Shown piece after piece: positions 26,416 to 34,750 of a stretch of DNA of 64,000 nt. The position numbers and the translations under genes were made by a program. Origin of the DNA: Thermosynechococcus sp. CL-1. GTDB taxonomy: Bacteria; Cyanobacteriota; Cyanobacteriia; Thermosynechococcales; Thermosynechococcaceae. The stretch lies in NCBI RefSeq assembly GCF_008386235.1, contig NZ_CP040671.1:2482001-2546000 (forward strand). Direction: 5' to 3'. Under the pieces are notes generated by a model that saw only the letters and a program-made list of their open reading frames with translations, searched no databases and was not told the DNA's origin. Within the stretch, counting starts at the first letter, position 1. Every line of letters starts with the position of its first letter.

Positions 26416-26619
26416 ATGGATGGCTTTTGGGAAAATGTCCTGCGCTACCAACGGTATTTTGTTACGGTTCTATTGGGCGTAGTGTGGAATGTCGTTGAGC
26501 CATTGGTGCCTCTTTTGAAGCGTCCGCTGAGCGCGATCGCCCTTATTGGCCTCATGGTGGGACTCCTCACATTTGTGGCATTGACGTTACGCGCAATGTT
26601 GGGTTTAACCGCTGCATAA
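26416..26619 (+). CDS. DUF751/Ycf33-like small membrane protein
   Basis: A 67-residue protein with two hydrophobic stretches (FVTVLLGVVWNVVEPLV and ALIGLMVGLLTFVALTLRAML). The start MDGFWENVLRYQRYFVTVLLG matches the DUF751 family, which includes the plastid-encoded Ycf33 of algae. Its function is unknown. AGGAGC lies 12 nt before the ATG. It is followed after 9 nt by the DUF3038 gene, so the three genes to 28370 probably form one operon. Confidence 0.75.
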   Translation: MDGFWENVLRYQRYFVTVLLGVVWNVVEPLVPLLKRPLSAIALIGLMVGLLTFVALTLRAMLGLTAA

Positions 26620-26628
26620 GGTGGCACG

Positions 26629-27231
26629 ATGACCTCTTCCCTGCCCATCAAGGCACAAATTGACCTGATTTTGCTGAGTCTCGAAGCCTTGGCTCATGTG
26701 GGTTCGGCAGAGGTACTGGCATTGGCAGAAGCCATGGGGTTTGAGGCCTATTTGCCCGATCGCGTGGGGTTATGGCGACTGCGGCAATCAAGTCCCCTGC
26801 GGCGAGGTCGTAATGGGCGACGCAAATTGGATGTGGATGAAGCCCGTGCCTTGGCCTTGATCTGCACCCGCTTAGCGCAGCAACACCAGCAAACCATCCG
26901 CACCGCCATTGAACGCTGGCAACAGCAGACGAGTCAAGGTCGCCCGCCCCACTTAGAACCCATTCTCGGGGATTACATTGACCGCTTCACCAATTTGTAT
27001 CAAGAGCGAATGGCCGACAACAGCAGCGATGGTCGTGAATTGGCACAACTGGCCTTAGATTTACTCGTGGATTTGCTCTTTTACAGTACGCCCCAAGGGG
27101 CACGTCGCCTTTGGATCACCCTGCTAGAACGCACTACTCCCGCGCCCCCCTCGCTATCGTTGGTGGAACCTGAACCAATCCCTGCACCAGCTCCTGAATT
27201 GCCCACCCTGTTTCCCCATTCCGATGTCTAA
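26629..27231 (+). CDS. DUF3038 protein
   Basis: 200 residues, mainly helical, soluble. I recognise it as the cyanobacterial DUF3038 family from the N-terminal region (IDLILLSLEALAHVGSAEVL, then RVGLWRLRQSSPLRRG) and from its constant neighbour, DUF4335. No catalytic motif is visible. The last 30 residues are Pro-rich. Its stop codon overlaps the next start by one base (TAATG), so translation is coupled. Function unknown. Confidence 0.7.
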   Translation: MTSSLPIKAQIDLILLSLEALAHVGSAEVLALAEAMGFEAYLPDRVGLWRLRQSSPLRRGRNGRRKLDVDEARALALICTRLAQQHQQTIRTAIERWQQQTSQGRPPHLEPILGDYIDRFTNLYQERMADNSSDGRELAQLALDLLVDLLFYSTPQGARRLWITLLERTTPAPPSLSLVEPEPIPAPAPELPTLFPHSDV

Positions 27232-28370
27232 TGAGTACCACCCTCAGCTACTCTCAACCCACCTGCCAATTGGATGTTGCTGCTGAATTTTTGCCCTTCA
27301 CTCAGAAGCTGCGCCGTGCGCCGGTGCGATCGCTCCACTTTACACTGGCTGTCGGAGAAAAACTCTGCTTTGAGGGTAACGATCGCCAGCTCTATCAACT
27401 CAAAACGCTGGTCAACGAGTATATTGAGGCTTTCTTGAGTCATCACCAAACACCAACAGAAGTAACCGCAGAGGGCTTTGTCCTGCGATCGCGATCGCCC
27501 CTCGAACATGAACTCCATCTAGCCGATGGGCGGGTAATTCTTCTGCAACTGACAGAACTATACGATTTGGTGACGGTTCTTGATGACTGGTCTGCCGTGA
27601 TGGAGCCGTTGCCGGAACTGGTGGGGCGCGCCCAATCAACTGTTGCTCAAATCCCAATCTGGGCCAAAAGTGCAGCGGTGGCCGTGGGTGTGGTTGCTGC
27701 CTTTACCCTTGTCACCCAACGCTGGCTCATCCCCCCCGCTTCAATGGTCGTCACTTCCTCTGAGGCCACCCGTGAGGAACCTAACTTGCCTCCCCTAGCA
27801 ATGCCATCCCCTTTGCCAGAATTGCCAGAACCTGCGGAAACCCCACAACTGGCTCCCCTACCTAGCCCGCCGCCAGCTGCCCCTGAAACATCTACCCTTG
27901 TGCCGCTGCCCTCGCCGCCAGAAATGCCGCCCCCAGCGATCGTGCCACCCCCGCCCCCTGTTGCCCAAGAGGCACCTCCCCCGCAACCCCCTGATCAAAA
28001 TAATGTGGTGGTGCAAGCTCCCGCTGACCGCGCGCCCGCCGGTATTGAACCTGCCCCAATGATCACCCCTCCAGCCGAAACCACCCCCGTCCCTGCAACC
28101 ACCCTGCGGGAGGTGAAAACCTATTTTCAAGACCGTTGGCGCCCGCCGGCTAGTTTAGACACGAGTTTGGAATACCGCATTGTGCTCAACCCCGATGGCA
28201 CCCTTGCTCAAGCGCTGCCCCTCAATGGTGCAGCCGTTCGCTTTATTGATCGCACCCCAATTCCTTTACAGCAAAGCCCCCTTGCCAGTCCCTTTGGGGG
28301 CGATCGCCCGATTTTACTGCGGTTAGTGTTGATGCCCTCTGGAAGCGTGCAAGTGTTTGGTGAAAATTGA
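27231..28370 (+). CDS. DUF4335 protein with Pro-rich linker
   Basis: 379 residues. The N-terminal DUF4335 domain (about 1-125) contains QPTCQLDVAAEF and RRAPVRSLHFTL. A transmembrane helix follows (AAVAVGVVAAFTLVTQRW, about 145-162), then about 115 residues of Pro/Ala-rich linker. A C-terminal domain (about 280-379) has the TonB-like pattern YFQDRWRPPASLDTSLEYRI and GGDRPILLRLVL. The layout, with helix, periplasm-spanning linker and small C-terminal fold, suggests an envelope protein. Its specific function is unknown. Only 4 nt separate it from the convergent pseudokinase gene. Confidence 0.7.
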   Translation: MSTTLSYSQPTCQLDVAAEFLPFTQKLRRAPVRSLHFTLAVGEKLCFEGNDRQLYQLKTLVNEYIEAFLSHHQTPTEVTAEGFVLRSRSPLEHELHLADGRVILLQLTELYDLVTVLDDWSAVMEPLPELVGRAQSTVAQIPIWAKSAAVAVGVVAAFTLVTQRWLIPPASMVVTSSEATREEPNLPPLAMPSPLPELPEPAETPQLAPLPSPPPAAPETSTLVPLPSPPEMPPPAIVPPPPPVAQEAPPPQPPDQNNVVVQAPADRAPAGIEPAPMITPPAETTPVPATTLREVKTYFQDRWRPPASLDTSLEYRIVLNPDGTLAQALPLNGAAVRFIDRTPIPLQQSPLASPFGGDRPILLRLVLMPSGSVQVFGEN

Positions 28371-28374
28371 TGTT

Positions 28375-29793
28375 CTATGAGGCACTTGAAGAGACGGCGG
28401 GGGTAATCGTCGCAATTTCCTGCAAGCGTTTCTTGACTTCGGCGGCGTTGGGATAGCGTTCCCGAGGATCAGGATGGGTCAAGCAGTTAATTAAATCCAC
28501 CATTAGCGGATCCAAATGGGGAATGTCCTCGGCATAGAGACGATATTCACGGGTGCCCCAGCGGAAATAGGTCTCCGGTTCATAGCCCGTGAGCAAGTAC
28601 ACCATCGTTGCCCCCAAGGCAAATAGATCTGAAGCGGGTTCGGGTTTTCCCTCCTGCTGTTCTGGCGCCGAATAGCCCACTGTCCCAATAAATGTCCCTG
28701 AGTCAGAGGTCAAGACAGAGGCTTTGCCCCAGCCCACAAGCACTAGATTGGTTGTTTCCCGCTTAACGTAGGGATGAATAAGATTGGACGGACGAATGTG
28801 CAAATGCAACACAGGGGGGTCTTGCTGGTGCAGCACCTCAAGCAATTCACACACAGGAATCAGCCAACGACTGACCTCAATCACGTTCATTGGCCCTTGT
28901 TCCTGAACCCGCTGTTTTAGGGATTGACCATAGATCATTTCTGAGACCAAGTAGGAATCGCTGCCGCACTGAAAGGCCTCCCAAAACTGGGGTAAGACCG
29001 GATGCTCGATTTTGCACAATTGCCGCGCTTGGCGCTGAAAGGCACGGATTTCGTTGCGTGACGCCGCAAGACTATGTCCCTTAATCACTGCCGTTAAGCC
29101 ACTGCGCCAGCCCAAATAAATGTTGCTTTGACCAAGGGCACGAATAATCTGGTAGTTGCCGAGGGTTTTCCAGACGCGCAGAGGCACACCGCAGTCAATG
29201 CAAAAAACATCGTTCTCTTGGGCATGGTTGTGCTGGCAATCGGGGGGAGCACGCCACTCGCTGAGTAAATGAACCGGTAGTTGGCCTGTCACCGCAAACT
29301 CAGCCTCTTCCTCCTCTTCGGCGGTGGCACTGCTACTACTGGAGGTGGGGGTGCTTTCTTCAGCACGGGAGGTGGGTTCGGCGGCTGTGCCAATGGCTTC
29401 TTCTTCCCCTGAATAGGTGCCCTTCTCAACATCCACCAAGCGACCTTCGGGCAACGTTTCCATGCGGGCATTGGGAGTGGCAGGACGCTGATCAGAACCG
29501 AGGCGAATTTGAATATTGGGTCCAGAGCGTGCCAAGCGCAGGATGCCGCCATCCATCAAGGTTGCCTGCTGAATGCGTTTGCCATCCAAGTAGGTGCCGT
29601 TGGTGCCAAGATTGACCACTTCCCATTGCAAGCCATTACGACGGAGTTCCACATGGTGACGCGACACCACCGCGCTATAGAGCACGACATGATTATCGAC
29701 TGCTCGGCCAATACGGATGACATTTTCATTCTCAAAGGTCCAGCTTTGGACTGGGGTGGCTTGAACAGGATGGAGTAATGTCAATGTAATCAC
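28375..29793 (-). CDS. FHA domain-zinc ribbon-pseudokinase protein
   Basis: 472 residues. An FHA domain (IRIGRAVDNHVVL about 26-38, SRHH 54-57, LGTNGTYLDG) would bind phosphothreonine. An acidic Ser/Glu-rich linker and a Cys motif (C196, C208, C211) follow, then a kinase fold (about 215-460). In the kinase fold the catalytic HRDxKPxN loop reads HLHIRPSN (330-337) and DFG reads GWG (364-366), so both key Asp residues are missing, although Lys 238 and the GYSAPEQ segment remain. I infer a pseudokinase that senses phosphoproteins. The start is GTG 29793; GTG 29826 is an alternative. Confidence 0.78.
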   Translation of the reverse strand: MITLTLLHPVQATPVQSWTFENENVIRIGRAVDNHVVLYSAVVSRHHVELRRNGLQWEVVNLGTNGTYLDGKRIQQATLMDGGILRLARSGPNIQIRLGSDQRPATPNARMETLPEGRLVDVEKGTYSGEEEAIGTAAEPTSRAEESTPTSSSSSATAEEEEEAEFAVTGQLPVHLLSEWRAPPDCQHNHAQENDVFCIDCGVPLRVWKTLGNYQIIRALGQSNIYLGWRSGLTAVIKGHSLAASRNEIRAFQRQARQLCKIEHPVLPQFWEAFQCGSDSYLVSEMIYGQSLKQRVQEQGPMNVIEVSRWLIPVCELLEVLHQQDPPVLHLHIRPSNLIHPYVKRETTNLVLVGWGKASVLTSDSGTFIGTVGYSAPEQQEGKPEPASDLFALGATMVYLLTGYEPETYFRWGTREYRLYAEDIPHLDPLMVDLINCLTHPDPRERYPNAAEVKKRLQEIATITPAVSSSAS

Positions 29794-29835
29794 GTTGTCT
29801 AACCGCCTCTTCGTACCTGAATACACTCTAAAGAA

Positions 29836-30474
29836 CTAGGAGATGCGTTCATAGATAAAAGTGACTAAATCTCCCTTCCCTAAGGCAATGCGATCGCCCG
29901 ATTGCAGGCGGTGACGATTGCCCGGATAAAGGGGAGTATTGTTAATGTAAGTTCCATTGGCACTGCCCACATCTTCAATATAGTGGGCATCCCCCTCAAT
30001 CCGCAGATCTGCGTGGATACGGGAGACAATTTCTGAGTTGGGGAAGCCAGCCACATCAATATCGGGGGGAATGCGATCATTGGGCTTGCCAATATGAATG
30101 ACGGGACGCCCGGTGGGAATTTGCAGTTCTGTACGAGTTTGCACATGAATCAGCTTGGCTTCAATGGTGGCAATCTCAACGGAGAAGACATGGGCCGGTG
30201 GTGGGGGCGGCGGGGGTAGCGTTGTCAGGCGGCCTTGATGGGCAGCGGCTGTGGGGGCAGCACTGGCTGTGTGTTGCATCACCTCTGGCATTGGGGGTGC
30301 GCTGACGGCAATGCGACGCAGATTGAAACCACACTGGCCACAAAAACTAGCCTCTGGTTGAACTGGGGCACCACAATTTGGACAAGGAGTCATACTGGGC
30401 ATGGGCGAAAAGCACGCTTCACATTGAACAGCACCAACGGGATTGGGATGAAAACACTCGGAACAGATAATCAT
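29836..30474 (-). CDS. Zinc-ribbon FHA domain protein
   Basis: 212 residues. Two CxxC pairs begin the protein (CSECFHPN, then CEACF) and a second ribbon follows (CPNCGAP and CGQCGF). A Pro-rich linker comes next. A C-terminal FHA domain (about 120-208) contains VIHIGKPNDRIPPDI, EIVSRIHADLRIEG and VGSANGTYINN. Such proteins bind phosphothreonine partners of Ser/Thr kinases. It is transcribed just upstream of the FHA pseudokinase, so the two probably act together in one phospho-signalling unit. Confidence 0.82.
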   Translation of the reverse strand: MIICSECFHPNPVGAVQCEACFSPMPSMTPCPNCGAPVQPEASFCGQCGFNLRRIAVSAPPMPEVMQHTASAAPTAAAHQGRLTTLPPPPPPPAHVFSVEIATIEAKLIHVQTRTELQIPTGRPVIHIGKPNDRIPPDIDVAGFPNSEIVSRIHADLRIEGDAHYIEDVGSANGTYINNTPLYPGNRHRLQSGDRIALGKGDLVTFIYERIS

Positions 30475-30561
30475 ACAAATGATGCTCTATTCCACTGCCG
30501 ATCCAACCAACCTAAGATTAAGGTCCCCATCGCTTATCTCTACTTCCCAGAGTAAAGCCAA

Positions 30562-30596
30562 AAAAGCTAGCTGCCTCTACATTTAGGTTAGCTTTT
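30562..30596 (-). terminator. Rho-independent terminator after the PstB-like gene
   Basis: AAAAGCTAGC (30562-30571) can pair with GTTAGCTTTT (30587-30596) over 10 positions, one of them G-U. Read on the minus strand the hairpin ends in a run of six T. It lies between the end of the PstB-like gene and the start of the zinc-ribbon FHA gene, separating their transcription. Confidence 0.7.
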
Positions 30597-30648
30597 ACAC
30601 CCCAATTCTACACGGGTTCATTGCCAAACTGCTGCCCAGTGAGAATGA

Positions 30649-31446
30649 TTAGAAACGACCACTGACATAATCGCGGGTTAAGGGATGCTGTGGCCTTTGA
30701 AAAAGTAAGCGCGTGGGGGCGTACTCAATCAGTTGTCCCACTGTCTGTCCCTGACGATTGGGTTGCAGGGCTAAAAAGGCTGTCCAGTCAGAAATCCGTG
30801 CTGCCTGTCGTAGGTGATGGGTTGCCATAATCAGGGTGTAGGTTTGTTTGAGGTGACACAGACACTCCTCCATGCGGCGGGTTGCAGCAGTATCAAGCCC
30901 CATACAGGGGTCATCCAGTAACAGAATCTCCGGTTGCAGGGCGATCGCCCGCGCCAGACAAAGGCGTTGTTGCTGCTCTAGGGATAGCTCTAGTGCCGGC
31001 TCGCCCAAATGATTCTTCAGAGTTTGCCACAGATTCACCTGTTCCAAGGAAGATTGCACAAGGGCATCGAGATCCCCTTGATAGCCATGCACCCGAGCAC
31101 CAAAGGCGACATTTTCATAGATTGATTTTGGAAAGAGACTCGGTCTGCTGAAAATCATCGGCATACGAGAGCGCAGTTGCGATGCATGCCACTCCTTGAG
31201 GGCGTGCTGCCGATAGCGAATTTCGCCAGTCACATGGAGATTCGGAAAAAGTTCAATAAAGCGGTTCAAACAGCTTAACAGTAAGCTCTTACCAGATCCA
31301 GAGGCACCGATCAACGTCACCAGTTGTCGTGGCTGAATCGTGAGGCTGACATCGCTGAGCAGTGGTTGACTGCGATAAAACACGCTCAGTTGGCGTACCT
31401 CGAGGAGGGTATTTTGACCAACGGCAATCGGGTCAACAGCAGTCAT
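30649..31446 (-). CDS. PstB-like ABC ATPase with altered catalytic motifs
   Basis: 265 residues, closest in sequence to PstB of the phosphate transporter (the FPKSIYENVAFGARVHG stretch is diagnostic). Walker A is intact (GASGSGKS, 47-54) and the switch His is present (ATHH, H210). The Q-loop Gln is Ser (S100), the LSGGQ signature reads LSLEQ (154-158), and the catalytic Glu after Walker B is Asp (LLLDDP, D179). No pstS, pstC or pstA is adjacent. It may be a divergent or regulatory ATPase rather than a transporter motor; that is inference. Confidence 0.8.
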   Translation of the reverse strand: MTAVDPIAVGQNTLLEVRQLSVFYRSQPLLSDVSLTIQPRQLVTLIGASGSGKSLLLSCLNRFIELFPNLHVTGEIRYRQHALKEWHASQLRSRMPMIFSRPSLFPKSIYENVAFGARVHGYQGDLDALVQSSLEQVNLWQTLKNHLGEPALELSLEQQQRLCLARAIALQPEILLLDDPCMGLDTAATRRMEECLCHLKQTYTLIMATHHLRQAARISDWTAFLALQPNRQGQTVGQLIEYAPTRLLFQRPQHPLTRDYVSGRF

Positions 31447-31504
31447 CAGCAGAACCTCGGCAGAGGCGTCACTACCACTCTAAACAGTAATGTTGGCCTA
31501 CAGC

Positions 31505-34500
31505 TTAGCGTTCCTGAAGCTCCTCAGGGGAGGGATGGGCCGGCGCTGGCAATGAATCAGGAAGACCGCGGTGGGCAGTACGCTCAAAGCCATGCAGGAT
31601 CACATAAAAACAGGGAATGAGAAAGAGGGTGAGCAGTGTTGCCACAGCCAACCCAGAAAACACAACAATGCCAAGGGGCTGCAAAAATTCTGAGCCTTCG
31701 CCTAGCCCCAATGCCAAGGGGAACATTCCCACCACCGTTGTAATTGTGGTCATCATAATTGGGCGCAGACGGGCAGGGGCAGCTTTGCGAATGGCTTGGC
31801 TATGGCTACAGCCTTCCTGTCGGTAAATCTCATTCGCTAACTCCACCATGATGATGGCATTGTTGACGACAATCCCCACAAGCAAAATGGCACCGACAAT
31901 GACCGTGGCGCCAATGGCCGTCCGTGTCAGGTACAAGCCCCAAATTCCACCGGCCAAGGCCAAGGGAATGGTAAACATAATCACTAGGGGGTCAAGCAAC
32001 GAGTTGTACTGTACCGCCATGACCACAAACACGAGAAAGGCCGCCAAACCGCCTAAGACCACTAAGGCCTGTTGCAATTGCTGATTGGCTTGAGCCGCCG
32101 TACTTGGCATCAGGGACACGCCCGGCGGAAACTCCAGATCGTTGAGAATGTCATTCACTTGGGCAAGGGCAGCACTGAGACTGGCACCTTCAACAAGATT
32201 GCCCGCTAGCATAAAGACCTGCTGCTGGTTAATGCGGCGGATTTCACCGGGGGCTTGACTGGGTTCGATGCGAGCGACATCCCCAAGGCGGAGGGGACGG
32301 TTATTGGCGGTAAAAAGGGGAATCGTTGTCAGGTCAGTAGGCGTTTGAATGCTTTCACTGTCTAGTTGGACACGAATATCCACTAGGCGATCGCCCCGTT
32401 GCAGGCGAGTGGGCACAAACCCCTCCAAAGCTGTTTGAATTGTCTGGCCAAGGTTGAGGGTATTCAGCCCCAGTTCGCTTACCCGCTCCCAATCTGGCAA
32501 AATTTGAATCTCTGGCTGGCGAGGATCCGCATCGGGGCGAAAGCGCACCAATGTGGCTTTTTCATCAAGGACTTGCAGCACTTGGCGACCAAAGCGGTTG
32601 AGGGTCTGCTCATCACTGCCCCGTAACATCACATCCACATCGGCACCGCGCACCGGCGAGTTGGTAAGAATAATGCCGCGCACTTGGCCAGGACTCAAGC
32701 GCAGCCGCACCCCTACAAGGTTGAGTTGATCAAGGGCTTTCGTCGCTTCCGTAATATAGCGATCCACGCTAACACCACGCCGCAGAACAATGGTGCTATT
32801 AGCTCGCAGGGGATTGGCAATGGTATTCGTGCCAAAGAGGGCACCGCCAGTTGTGGTAAAGACCGCCTCCGTGCCCGGTTGAGCCATCAGCACCTGATCC
32901 ACTGCCTCCATGACACGGCGACTGGTAGGCAGGGGGGTTCCCGGTGGAAAAATGGCCATGAGGTTAACTTGACCCGTATTAATGCGCGGCAGCAGTTCTT
33001 GGGGAATTTGCTGAGCCAAAAGCCAACTTCCTCCCCCTAGAAGGGCGATCGCCAGCCCCACCACCAGCCAGCGTGCCCGTAGCACTTGCCCCAAGGCCCA
33101 TTCATAGCGTGCGGTCAACCAGAGAAATTTTTCATTAAAAAGGCGAATAAACGCGACCTGCCGTAGGCGATTTTGCACCGGCACCCCCAAAAGGCGGGAG
33201 GCCAAGGCCGGCACGACCGTGAGTGCCACCAGCAGCGATGCGGCAACCGCAAAACTAATGGTTAGAATCAACTCATTAAAGAGCAGTGCAATCAAGCCCC
33301 CCAGCAACAAAAAGGGCAAAATAGCGACCAAGTTAGTGAGGGTAGAGGCCAAAAGCGCTGATTCGATGCCTTGGCTACGCCGTTTTATCTCCTCAAGGTA
33401 CTGTTCTTGGCTCATGTGGTGGGGGTCAATATCCGCCAAGGTTTCTAACATCACAATGGCGTTATCCACAACGATGCCAACCCCAAGGGCGAGTCCACCC
33501 AAGCTAAACACATTGAGGGAGAAGTTAAATAGCCCCATCAGCAACATCGCGGCCATTGTTGACAGAGGAATGGCCAGCAAAATAATCAGGGTTTGCCGCA
33601 CCGAGCCAAGGAACAGCAGCACCGCGATCGCTGCCAACAGCGTTCCCGTTAGACCGGCGGTGACCACATTGTTCAGGGAATTGCGGATATAAACCGACTC
33701 ATCAAGGACAGGAATGATCTGCGCATCGCGGGGCACGAGATTGGCTGCCTGTAGCTCGGCTAAACGCCGCTTGATACCATCGGCCACTTCCACCGTATTG
33801 GCTTCCGGCTGCTTGAGAATACTGACTTTAACGGCGGGCTGACCATTGAGCGTTACAAATACCCGTTGTTCAGCACTACCATCCACCACTTGCGCCACAT
33901 CCCGCAGATAGACCCGCTGACCATTGGCGCCTGTCAGCACCACATCCTCAATTTCACTGGTATTACGAAACCGTCCCACTGTGCGGGTTAGGGGTTCTGC
34001 CATCTGGCCGCGAATGCGCCCCCCAGAGACATCTTGGTTGCGATCGCTGAGCGCCGTTAAAATTTGGTTCAATCCTACGCCCGTGGCCTGCAATCGGTTC
34101 AAATCCACAAGAATTCGTATTTCTTCGGTGGTGCCCCCAGAGACGTCCACCCCTGCCACACCGGGGACAATACTCAGTTCGCGATCCAAGTCCTCATCGG
34201 CAAAGACCCTTAACTCGCGGCCACTAAGGGTTTCTGAGGTCAGTGCAAACTCATAGACCGGCAATTGCGACGGATCAAACTTAAAGAGGCGCGGCGACTC
34301 AATAATATCGGGCAAGGTACTGCGGGCACGATTAAAAGCAGCAGTGGTCTCATTTAAGGCCTGATCAACATCGCCACCGGGTTCAAAAAATAAATCAATA
34401 CTGACTTGACCTTCACGGGTTTGGGAATAGACCTGTACCACTCCCTCTGTGCGACTCAGGGCTTCCTCAAGGGGCTTGGTCACCTCCTCAACAGCAACAC

Positions 34501-34684
34501 TAGGCACCACCCCCGGAATATCCAGCCGTACCCCAATGCGCGGGTACGTAATCGCCGGCAACAAATCCACTTGCAGCCGCATGAGAATAAAGACCGCCAA
34601 CACAATGACAGTCAGGGTCAGCATCAGGGTGCCGATGTGGCGGGTCACCGCCAAGCCGCTAAAACTAAACCGTGGGGAGGTCAT
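31505..34684 (-). CDS. RND efflux transporter, AcrB/MexB (HAE1) family
   Basis: 1059 residues, a full-length inner-membrane proton-driven pump. Typical features are the N-terminal helix (LMLTLTVIVLAVFILMRL), two large periplasmic loops, and helix 4 with GGLALGVGIVVDNAIVMLE, which carries the aspartate of the proton relay. The C-terminal half mirrors this with VGIVVNNAIIMVEL. It forms trimers with a membrane fusion protein and an outer membrane channel. Neither gene is next to it here. Multidrug or lipophile export is the usual role; the substrate is not predictable from sequence. Confidence 0.92.
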   Translation of the reverse strand: MTSPRFSFSGLAVTRHIGTLMLTLTVIVLAVFILMRLQVDLLPAITYPRIGVRLDIPGVVPSVAVEEVTKPLEEALSRTEGVVQVYSQTREGQVSIDLFFEPGGDVDQALNETTAAFNRARSTLPDIIESPRLFKFDPSQLPVYEFALTSETLSGRELRVFADEDLDRELSIVPGVAGVDVSGGTTEEIRILVDLNRLQATGVGLNQILTALSDRNQDVSGGRIRGQMAEPLTRTVGRFRNTSEIEDVVLTGANGQRVYLRDVAQVVDGSAEQRVFVTLNGQPAVKVSILKQPEANTVEVADGIKRRLAELQAANLVPRDAQIIPVLDESVYIRNSLNNVVTAGLTGTLLAAIAVLLFLGSVRQTLIILLAIPLSTMAAMLLMGLFNFSLNVFSLGGLALGVGIVVDNAIVMLETLADIDPHHMSQEQYLEEIKRRSQGIESALLASTLTNLVAILPFLLLGGLIALLFNELILTISFAVAASLLVALTVVPALASRLLGVPVQNRLRQVAFIRLFNEKFLWLTARYEWALGQVLRARWLVVGLAIALLGGGSWLLAQQIPQELLPRINTGQVNLMAIFPPGTPLPTSRRVMEAVDQVLMAQPGTEAVFTTTGGALFGTNTIANPLRANSTIVLRRGVSVDRYITEATKALDQLNLVGVRLRLSPGQVRGIILTNSPVRGADVDVMLRGSDEQTLNRFGRQVLQVLDEKATLVRFRPDADPRQPEIQILPDWERVSELGLNTLNLGQTIQTALEGFVPTRLQRGDRLVDIRVQLDSESIQTPTDLTTIPLFTANNRPLRLGDVARIEPSQAPGEIRRINQQQVFMLAGNLVEGASLSAALAQVNDILNDLEFPPGVSLMPSTAAQANQQLQQALVVLGGLAAFLVFVVMAVQYNSLLDPLVIMFTIPLALAGGIWGLYLTRTAIGATVIVGAILLVGIVVNNAIIMVELANEIYRQEGCSHSQAIRKAAPARLRPIMMTTITTVVGMFPLALGLGEGSEFLQPLGIVVFSGLAVATLLTLFLIPCFYVILHGFERTAHRGLPDSLPAPAHPSPEELQER

Positions 34685-34750
34685 ATCAGTTCAACTGGTG
34701 TAAACGTGATCCCTTAGACACCGCTACTCTAACAAATCGTTTCTGAGCTT

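Noticed and set aside
26530-26560. CTCCTCACA stretch resembling the Yfr1 sRNA core
   Set aside because: It lies inside the DUF751 coding sequence, with no flanking hairpin or terminator.
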